DNA of 64,000 nucleotides from Globodera rostochiensis (lineage: Eukaryota > Nematoda > Chromadorea > Rhabditida > Heteroderidae): positions 2,786,449-2,850,448 of the forward strand of contig JAEVLN010000011.1 of the NCBI GenBank assembly GCA_018350325.1, written 5' to 3'. Below, in pieces: positions 1 to 8,800 of the stretch. Both the position numbers and the translations under genes were made by a program. Positions within the stretch are counted from its first letter, which is position 1. Every line of letters starts with the position of its first letter. The notes below the pieces were generated by a model. The model was not told the DNA's origin, did not search any database, and saw only the letters and a list, made by a program, of their open reading frames with translations.

Positions 1-1320
1 TCCCTCGAGACTTACATTCTCGTAAAGAGTTGGTTTTGGGCTGTTGCGCTTATGATGGTCGGTCCATAGGACATTTTACAGTACATTAACAGAAGTCCTT
101 ACTTTAGTGGCTGAGTCTTTTTAATATCGCGGTCAAATACGATTTTACGCGCAGCATTCTGCAAAAGTATCCGGGAATTTGTTCCGGCTATATGTTCAAG
201 GAGACTGGACCAACCCGACAGCAGGCGCAACAGGTGACCGGGATTTGTTTGCTCCTAACAAAAACCTATCTTTTCAGGCTTCATTCTCATACTGGTATGT
301 TTGGAATTGGATTTATGCGTCCTTTTTTTTTTCTGAATTTGGGATTGGAATACTCAATGGATTTACAAACAAGTAAAAACCAAAACAATGTCGTGTTTAA
401 GCCCAGCGTTCGAATGGCTAGGCTTTTAAAATTGGTTTTAAATAATATGTTGCAAATTGCAGGTTTTTCGGGTGGGGTTGGGACCAGGCGCCACCTCCGG
501 TAAATGAACCGCCAACAAAACGGCTCGTCGTTCGGTGTGACGGTCCCGACGCCGGATACATTGGCACCGCTGGATGCATTTTGTCTTGTGCATTGACAAT
601 TCTCAAAGAGCGCGGGGCAATGCCAAACGAAGGGTATTTTTTTATCGTATTTCGTTTCCCAATTCTTAAATGAGAGGTAAGCTAAATGGGTCCTTCACCT
701 TCACTGGTTAGCAAGGGCGTACCCAGAATTTTTTTTCGGGGGGGGGGGCTAATTTGAAAAAAAAGTCAATCTTTAGGGGTGCTTTTTTGGATTTTATTGC
801 ATTTTTGTTAAGCAATTTTTCCCCAAAAAAGTTCAATTTTCAGTAAATTTTTTAGAATTTTTAAAATTTGTTTCGAAATTTTGCCGTTTTCAAATTTTCA
901 AAAATGCAAGTTTTTTTGAGGGAGGGGAGTCGGCGGTGCCGATAGGCGCCGCCGGAGAAAATTTTGAATTTTTGCTTCAATTCGTTAAGGAAATTTGTCC
1001 AAAAATTACAAAATTTTGCAAAAGAAAAGGGTCCCCCTTTTGGTTTTTTTCTCTCAAAAAATTTTTCGGGGGGGGGGTGTAGCCCCCCCCCCCCCAGCCC
1101 CCCCCCCCCCCCTGGGTACGCCCTTGTTGGTTAGGTCAGTCATTCTGAGAGGGACTTTAAATGCATCCCGTGCTTAGTCGAAGGATCATCAGAATATTCA
1201 AATCTTAACATTTTCAGAGGTGTCTACACAACTGCAGCGGCTTTCAAAAACACCAACATTTATGAGACATTGGCTTCTTTCGGAGTCACTTTTCGTGTCG
1301 ACTCTTCCGTGAAAGTGTAG
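1..1320 (+). CDS. sccpdh: Saccharopine dehydrogenase-like oxidoreductase (SCCPDH), 3' part
   Basis: C-terminal half of an SCCPDH-family protein; the 5' part lies outside the window. Exons in phase: 1-57, 108-233, 278-294, 463-633 and 1218-1320 (stop TAG). Exon 1 is hydrophobic (ETYILVKSWFWAVALMM), matching the family's membrane-associated helix. Exon 2 carries the QKYPGICSGYMFKETGPT block, equivalent to the family KFPWFFS...GPT segment. The end (GPDAGYIGTAGC, then GGVYTTAAAF and FGVTFRVDSSVKV) matches the family GPEAGY and GGVxTPGAAF motifs. Human SCCPDH is linked to lipid droplets; the reaction is unknown and classical saccharopine dehydrogenase activity should not be assumed. The 278-294 exon is only 17 nt, yet its ASFSY residues fit the family (AASFT), which supports it. 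The last intron (634-1217) carries a MITE. Identification is strong; exact boundaries are predictions. Confidence 0.85.
712..1126. mobile_element. hAT-like MITE in the last SCCPDH intron
   Basis: A 415-bp element is bounded by a perfect 15-bp terminal inverted repeat, CAAGGGCGTACCCAG at 712-726 and its complement at 1112-1126. The flanks are CTGGTTAG (704-711) and TTGGTTAG (1127-1134), an 8-bp target duplication with one mismatch. Long G runs follow the left end and C runs precede the right end. TIR and duplication length fit non-autonomous hAT elements; there is no transposase frame inside. Confidence 0.75.
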
Positions 1321-1634
1321 CTGGAAGTTTAAAGTTCACCGAAACCGCTTAATTTAATGCTTATTATTTTACGATGACTATTCCATTATTACGTACCACC
1401 ATTGAGTGAGTGATTATGCTAAATGGATTTTCTGCTCACTTTGACTCCAATCGAGTATTTTTTAAATCGTTGTTTTGTTAAAAGACTCAATAAAGTCTCG
1501 AAGTTTGGTCCCAAAATGCATTAGCAGTTGACGGAGACAAAAAATAATGTCATTTGCCTTTGTAGTAATAATTTTAATGCACATTTATAAAATATATAAT
1601 AAATAATTTGGTTGTGGATCATGGAACGGAGACA
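1321..1634. other. 3' region of the SCCPDH gene, with poly(A) signal
   Basis: AT-rich sequence without a supported frame. A canonical AATAAA at 1489-1494 is a probable polyadenylation signal for the + strand SCCPDH gene. The next gene ends on the opposite strand at 1635, so the two are convergent. Confidence 0.6.
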
Positions 1635-2150
1635 TTACAGTGAAAAAATTACACGGATAAAATTTTTGAAGCCGTCTACAGTATCTTTCAGTCCATTGGT
1701 TGCTTTTGTCAAGTTTAAATTTCCATTGTTCAGAGTTAGAAATGGCTGGCCAAACACCTGCGAGTCGGTTAAATTCGTTTTGTTTTCGTAGGAAAGTGCC
1801 GCCGACAGGCCTAAAAGTTCAAAGCGGTGGTAAATTTGGCTTTGCTTTCTCAGATTACAGCATTTGTAGGCGGAGTTGCATTCGTAGTTGTCAGGACATC
1901 GAAAATTGACGCAACCTGAAAGTACCAGAATGCAATTGGGACTTTGAAAAAGCATTCCCAGCTGAGGGATACCCCCAAGTTCCAAAGGCTGAGATGAATG
2001 ATTTAATGAGAGGTCTTCTTTGGTGACACACACAGCGGATGCCCCCCCAGGGCAGCAAATGCAAATTATGAGAAGTCCAACAAAAAACTGAAGAGGGATG
2101 AGTCCTTTATTGGCAGTGGGCAGCAATTTTAGATTGGATTTTTTGGACAT
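1635..2150 (-). CDS. Small secreted Cys-containing protein, unknown family
   Basis: Single-exon frame of 171 residues. I chose the ATG at 2150 (MSKK...) because it puts a good signal-peptide core (PLQFFVGLLIICICCPGG, ending near ASA) about 25 residues in; the frame is open 48 codons further upstream, but that part is not convincing. The predicted mature protein starts near VCVTKEDL. It has seven Cys, six of them in a cluster ending SGCVNFRCPDNYECNSAYKC followed by another C. The spacing recalls EB or WAP-like modules but matches neither cleanly. It has several N-glycosylation sequons (NHS, NKT, NLT). I do not recognise the family. A role as a parasite secretory protein is possible but not shown. 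Confidence 0.6.
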   Translation of the reverse strand: MSKKSNLKLLPTANKGLIPLQFFVGLLIICICCPGGASAVCVTKEDLSLNHSSQPLELGGIPQLGMLFQSPNCILVLSGCVNFRCPDNYECNSAYKCCNLRKQSQIYHRFELLGLSAALSYENKTNLTDSQVFGQPFLTLNNGNLNLTKATNGLKDTVDGFKNFIRVIFSL

Positions 2151-2653
2151 TTTTTTTGGTTGAAAAATGAAATGAATTTGGGATGGGATTTTGGTTGGTT
2201 TCCCCCTCCTTTTATTCTCGAGAAACAGCGGACAATGGAACGTTAAATTGTGGGGGACAAAAAAGGTAATTGAAACAATGAAAAAAATAAACAAAATATT
2301 TCGAATTTGCGAGATAGCAGCTCCCTTTGTTTCCCCTCCGCCCTCATTTGAGCTTATAATAACCCTCCGTTCATTTAATTATGATTTGTTATAATTTGCC
2401 GCTTTGTTTAACCGCGGGATCCGGAAATAGGGAGGAGTTCGTCAGGCCCATAAACAATCGATTAACGGGAGAAGAAGTGAGAATCCATCGATCCATTCAC
2501 CGATTGGTCGGATGCTCTCTCTTCTTAAACATTTCTTTTCAACAAATGCTAAAAAGTTTTGTAACAACATTTTCTTCCTCCCGTAAAGAAAATAATTATA
2601 ATTTAAGAGTCTGTAAATTGTATATTGTTGTAATTAGCCCCAACGACGAATAA
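2151..2653. other. Intergenic region
   Basis: Likely promoter and 5' region of the - strand secreted protein and upstream region of the + strand F-box-like gene. No supported gene seen. Confidence 0.4.
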
Positions 2654-2997
2654 ATGAATTTCACAAATTTAATCGGCACAAATGATGACGAGAAGGGGCA
2701 CAAAGAGCGTCGAACACCATCACAACGACGACAAGAATGCTCCTTGACGACTGAGGGGGAAGGCACTGACTGCCAAGGACAAAACATTCCAATTAGAGAA
2801 CAGCTTCTCAGAGTTGACATCCAGACGAGGGAGTTCAACGTTGTGTGCTCGGATGTGCTGAAGAGACTGTTGTCAATGGATTCTGCTGAGGATCTTCAGG
2901 TCTTATGAACGGGTGGTGGGTGATGCGTTATTTGAGGGGGACTCGGGAATTGACAGGACGAGACCAAAAAAGAGTAAATTCTCTGAAAATTGTTAAG

Positions 2998-4894
2998 ATG
3001 ATCGGCCCGTCGTTTGTCTCTGACCTTCGCCAAACGTCCGATTTGGCGAATCGTTTGCGCCTTAAATTGCATCCCTTTCGGCTCGGTGACCCAATCTTCG
3101 AAGTGTTTCGCTTTCTTTCGCGCAAAGAACTTTTTCATTCCGTCCAATTAGTCGACCGACGAATGCGTGCCATTGTCAGCCAAAGGGACGCGCATTGGCC
3201 ACGCTTCCGGTTCCACCAACTGCAAATGGTCGGTGGCTGAACGGACATTTACCGCCGAATTCGAAATACAATCTGAAAATGATTATTTGTTGTCGTGCAT
3301 GAATCTTTAGTTTGGAGACGACGAACTCAAACGAACTTCCAAAATGTTTCTGTTCAAAAATGCCGTTCAGCTCAAACCGCCGCCAGCGGAACTGTCCACC
3401 ATTTTCATTTCACTTTCATCCGTATAACAATTCTTTTCCAATTAGCATCCATTCAAATTCCATTTCAGAAAGTCGAATTGGACAAATCTGACGAAAAGTT
3501 GCTGGCCGACCCGGTTGAATTGGTTGTCCATCACTCGGGAAATGCTGAGAATGGACGGCCTTTGAATGTCTTTTTCTTTATCGATGTTGAGGAGGAGGCT
3601 GAGGAGGAGGGGGAGGATAACAGCGAAGAACGATGGGAGGACGGCGGCTGTGTTCGGTGTGGTGGCCGTCGTGGGAGGGCTGTCGGCACGAAGTTTTTCT
3701 TCCGTTTGCCAAATTTGCTGAGTACGGCAATGGCACTGTCCCATTGCGTTTGGTTGTTTCGCGAGTTTTCCAAAGTGAGTAATTTGGGTCAAAAGAGAGG
3801 CCAATTTCAATAGCATCGACAGAAACTTTTGCTATTTTTAAAGGCGCACTTTGACGAAGTCCGTTTTGAGCTTTACCGCCTGACCAATGCCTTCCATCTC
3901 CTGCTGCATCGTTTTGCCGTCAAACGGCACTGTTTGCCCCTTTTGTGCCACACTCTCCAGACCTTTCACCCGCTGTCCGTCCCATTTCTTCAGCTTTTTG
4001 TCCGTCCATCTGAAAGGGCCTCCGTTTGGGATTTGCATGGCACCACCGAATTTTTTTGTTATTTGGTGAGGGGACAACGACAAGAAACGGAACCAGCAGA
4101 AGAGGCCAACGACGGTCCGAACGTCAAAAGAACGCCCGACCGTTTCTCTGCCTGGGGCTTCGTCCCCCAGGCGGTCGTCATTCCTTCGACGGATTCCTTC
4201 TCTTCCGTGTCGTCCGCAACGGGCGAAATGTCTTTCTTCGACGCCCTGATCCATGTGAGAAACGGAAAATTGGGAGAATCAAAGGAATGGATGGACTGAA
4301 AGGCCAAACGCACAAAAAACTCTTTGCCTTTCAAGACTCTAAACGCCGTTTCAGTACGCCCGTTTGACCAAATGTCCCGACAAAATTGTGAAGAGAATCA
4401 GTCTGAACTTCAAACAAAATCCTTCGCCATGGCCTCACATTGTGCCAGGAATGCGACTGATCTACAGAACACAAACGATGCAGGTGGACGAGGAGGCGGA
4501 GGAGGGCGACGAGGCGGAGAAGGAATGTGTGGAGATGCGCTACCGACTCTGCGGCGTCGCCAATTCGGGGAAGTTCGAAGTGCGCGTGGAGTGTGAGCCC
4601 GGAAGAGTGAACGAAGAAATGGTAACGGCATTTGTGGGGGGGGGGGACGGCATTTGTGAGGGGGACGGCATTTGTGGGGGGGGGACGGCATTTGTGAGGG
4701 GGACGGCATTTGTGGGGGGGGACGGCATTTGTGAGGGGGACGGCATTTGTGGGGGGGAGGGGGTGTTCGATGGGTTTTAACCAAAGTTTGCCGACCATTT
4801 TTGACAATGATCTGCTTCTTCCTTTTCAAAGTGTAATTCATTTTTTCAGTACGCATTTGAACTGATTCAAGAGGAAGAAAAGGAGGGCCGATGA
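2998..4894 (+). CDS. F-box-like nematode family protein
   Basis: Exons, all phase 0: 2998-3228, 3311-3421, 3469-3774, 3844-4254, 4355-4621, 4850-4894 (456 residues). The N-terminus has an F-box-like segment (DPIFEVFRFLSRKELFHSVQ, then LVDRRMRAIVSQR), followed by a long unrecognised region with acidic, low-complexity stretches. The last large exon is rich in beta-type sequence (MRYRLCGVANSGKFEVRVEC). F-box proteins usually bind Skp1 and choose ubiquitin-ligase substrates; that role here rests only on the N-terminal motif. An upstream in-frame exon (ATG 2654 to 2899, donor CAG/GTCTTA) could join at 2998 and add 82 residues. 4066-4254 is kept as exon because the frame stays open and joins 4355 in phase. 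The last intron (4622-4849) holds a minisatellite that starts at its 5' splice site. A relative lies on the - strand at 32846-34230. Confidence 0.6.
4622..4758 (+). repeat. Minisatellite in the last F-box intron
   Basis: Seven copies of ACGGCATTTGTG separated by G runs of varying length. The first copy overlaps the predicted 5' splice site (ATG/GTAACGGCATTTGTG), so the array looks like a local expansion of donor-proximal intron sequence. Confidence 0.85.
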
Positions 4895-5818
4895 GAAATG
4901 AAGAAGAGAGAAAAGGAACGCCCCGGAGGGGGAGGGGTGGGCGTACAACAGAATCTGAACATGGAATAAACAATAATTCATCTGTAAATAAATATTTTTA
5001 GTCATTCTTGTTGCACTTATGCCTTGGGCCAAAATAAAAGGCTTAGCCGTGCATTATCGGTACTGTAGCTAACGCCAACATTTTGAATGAGTACTGCGCC
5101 ATGCTTTATGCTTTTATTTGGCAAAACAAATAATTATTATGGGAAATAATTTTTAAATTGTGCACCATTTCAATTCGGTCGGTGGCGCACAAACAAAGCG
5201 CCGCCGCTATTCATTGAAGATCGCCCGAGGGGACGAACCTGTTCGGCGCATCTTTGTCGGCGGAAGAAGCGGGGGGGGGGGGCGTTATTTCGCCATTCTC
5301 CGGAAGAGGCGGCGATTAATCCATCCTCAGGAAGAGCAGAAGCAAATATATGGCAGGGAGGGGGGGGGGGCTGAAGGGCCTTCCATTAGGCGGCGAGTGC
5401 ATTTAGCGTCGATTGGATGGTCGAATCGAGGTCAGTCAGCCTGCCCTCTTGCTGGGGACCCGCCGTTGGGTGTGCCTTCCTTCTCGCCTTCGGGGCGAGC
5501 TCATCTTCTATCCCTTCCGGCGCCCATTCTCCTCGCAGCCATTGCAATTACCAGAAACATTTGCACAACCGATGACCAAACGCCGAGCCCGGCTGCTGCT
5601 GCTGCTGTCTTCTGCCGGTATTACAAAGTGAGCTCGGCGACTGCTGAACGAACGGAGGTGTTGGGGAAGCAAAAGCCGAGGCTGAGGACGGGGAGAGGTC
5701 GGCTTTTGGAGGAGACCCTTCGAACAGCACATGAACTCTTTTCTGTTTCTCAAATCCGACTCTAAAGTGTCCAAAAACCGATTTGTGTGGTGTAAATGAA
5801 GAATTTCAGGAACTTGGG
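4895..5818. other. F-box gene 3' region and zinc-finger upstream region
   Basis: Candidate poly(A) signals AATAAA at 4965-4970 and 4987-4992 lie 70-100 bp after the F-box stop. Open frames at 5160-5765 and 5413-5631 (+) lack family signals, but one may hold a 5' exon of the zinc-finger gene, because the acceptor TTTCAG at 5804-5809 is in frame with it. Confidence 0.4.
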
Positions 5819-8800
5819 ATGGAGGAAGACGGCAAAAATGGCAGAGGAAAGAGGCGACTTCTTGTCGATGCGTCTTCTTCCCCACTAAAGCGGCCTGACT
5901 TGAAAGGTTGGCCTTGTTTCCATGTCCAAATGTATTCCCCCCCCCCCCCAGGCACTTTCCGATGTTCGTATTGTCTGAAGCAATTCTGCCATTCCTCCTC
6001 CCTCAGCCGCCATCGAATGCAGGCGCACTTCCGTCGCTTTCGTTGTGCCCAATGCCGCATTCCATTTGGGAGTGAGTTACTTTAATTCTATTAATTGGGT
6101 TTAATTATTCTTAATGCTAACAATGAAAACGCGGTACCCCCCTCCCCCCCCCCGGGCGGTGTCTCCCCCCCCCCCCCCTCCTCTGAAGCGGTGCATTTTT
6201 TGTGGTGCAATCCGTCCATGACACCGATCCTCCAGAGTGATCTCGACCTCGTCATTGATCCCTTCCACTTTTTGTGCAACAAAATCGGACAAAAATATAT
6301 AAAATGATGGGCAGGGATAATCCGCCTCCCTCCTCCCCCCACATCGCTTCATTCCAACTCTGCCGAATGGGTCAGTCACGCGCACTTTAATGACAATGAA
6401 GACGACCAAAACCCCTTGGGGTGTCCCATTAAGCGTTGTTCTAAACTCGGCACTCTCGAATAGGCCTTGACGTGTCCCATTAAGCGTTGTTTCTAAACTC
6501 GACACTCTCGAATAAGCCTTGACGTGTCCCATTAAGCGTTGTTCTAAACTCGGCACTCTCGAATAGGCCTTGACGTGTCCCATTAAGCGTTGTTTCTAAA
6601 CTCGACACTCTCGAATAAGCCTTGACATCAAAGAATGCAAAATATTGCCTAATTAGGAAGAGGCGCTTGGGAAAAAACAACGTCCGTCCATCAACAAATC
6701 AAAGCTTTTCAATGTGGACATGATTATTTGCATGTTTTTTATGATTAAATATTTTAGTGGGCGGGGGGGGGAGGGGAGCTGTACATCCGTCCCGTCCAGC
6801 CTTTCATTCTTTTGGTCATGTTTGCCTACAGAGTTACGGTTGTGGACGAATGAATGCGGTGGCCGGACGTGGTCAGCCCCGCCATGTCCAATTCGTAAAA
6901 CGATGAAATGTCCCCCCCCCCCTCCTCCCCCCTCCCCGCCCCCCGCCTCATTATGTCCGCTTTTCATCACATTTTATCACCTATCCCCTCCAATTGGTCA
7001 TCACATCGCGCATATATTTCTTCTCCATCTTTCGCCGTTTCTTCATCAAACAGCCCAATGAATGGTTAACCGTCCGTCCATTCATTCATTCCCCCCCCCT
7101 TTTTTTGTGCTTTTATTCGTGCCGATTATTCGTAGTGAAATGTTCGCTAAAGTTTTTTGAGCAAAAAAGAAACCTCCGGTATGCTGAAAGTTAAAATTTA
7201 CGCAATTTCAATTTCCCCCAATGACTCCATCCCAAGTCTCGAATCTTGAAATCACTCCCACCAGCGGTTTTCATTCGCCCGTCGTCTTTTAACCAATTTC
7301 TTTCCTTTACGGAACAAATACCCAAAAATGTGAAAAGGGAAAAGGGAAAAGGGAAAAGGGAAAAGGGAAAAGGGGGGGGGGAGTGCCGGAAGAACAGGAA
7401 TGACACGCCAAACCGACGCCGGGTAAAGGGTTTATATCCGAATGAATCGGAGGGGGGGGGGACGTCTCCGACTTCCTCCTGCTGCCGACTGAACCCAAAT
7501 AAATCCATTCACTTCACTCACTTTCTTACCCCCCCCCCCCGTCCGTCAGCCGTGACCCGTCAACCATCCGTCCGATCAATCATTGTTCCCCCCCCCCCCC
7601 CCCAAACGCTTCTCGTCATGACCCCCACGGCGGGAACAGTCTCTTATTAACATTGAGCTCGCCAGTGTTTAAAGGTCTGCTGTATGTATGTATTTGGCAC
7701 AGTCTTTTATTTGCTTTTTTGTTGGCATTATTGGAACCGGATCCAAAATTGCGCGAAATAATCGGGAATCGGCGATAATTCGCTGTTCGTCTCATTCATT
7801 CATTCCAACTACAAAATTGTAATTGGGCAGAGTTAGTTGGTGTTTGTTATCTGCAGACTTTTTCCAGTCATTATCCGATCATCCATTTTGTTGATGTTTA
7901 TCACGTCATCACGTCCACTCTCTCCCCTCCGGTGATGTTGCTTCTTTCCTCCTGTCATTTGCACCCCCCCCCCCCCCCCCCCTCTATCGCGGCGTTAGCA
8001 GCCGACTTTCGCTAATTTCTCTCCCATGTTCGGGCAGTTGCGGGCCCATGCCTTTGGTTATGTTGGGCAACAACGAAAAAAATGACGGGAGGGGGCGGGG
8101 GGGGGGACAGAAACGAGAAAGTGAATGAGGGGGGGGGGAGATGGATAATGAGGGAGATTGTATAATGGGCGAAGGAGGGCGGGGGGGGGGCTGGAGGAAT
8201 ATTGCAATCGCGCGAGATTTCACATTGGCTTCTCACTGACAGCAAAAGGACTGGGGGGAGGGGGGGAGGGGTGCAACGGGATTAGCTAATCGGAGAAGGA
8301 TCGGGAGGCAAAGTGGGGGAGCGCGGAGAGGAGGGGGGGGGGGGGGGGTTGTGGGAGACTCCGCTGGGGGAGTATCCGCTACCGCTGGAACACTCATTAG
8401 AGTCGTCCGACGACGTCAGTGATGCCCAAGCGGCAAAAACATCCCCCCCCCCCCCAATCTCCAAAGACCTGTGTCCACCCGCACGTCGTTCATTTACCCA
8501 CCTCTTCAAGTTCATCCCATCTAAAACGTCTTGCAAAGAAGCCATTTGTCCCATTCCCCCAACTCCTTTCCTCAACATCCGCTTTCACAACTTTCCATTA
8601 ATGCCAGCCAACAAACTGCAACATAATCGCTACATTTGAACAAATGGTGGACAATGGCACTGCCCCTCCCCCTCCCCCTCCTCCGTCTTTCCGCTTCAAC
8701 GTATTAATCAGCAATCAATGCCATTCTCTGAACGGAGGATTATTGTGCAAAGAGGAAAATCTGATGGAAGATGAAGCGGCGAAGAGGAGGGAAACTGAGG

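Larger units (their letters stand above)
6072..8643. other. Large intron of the zinc-finger gene, left part
   Basis: Contains G and C homopolymers, a dimeric minisatellite (6425-6627) and a GGGAAAA run. Frames on both strands at 8282-8639 are open but low in complexity. No supported exon seen. Confidence 0.4.

Noticed and set aside
4540..4973. - strand frames with PPHKCRP repeats
   Set aside because: Mirror of the GGCATTTGTG minisatellite in the F-box intron.
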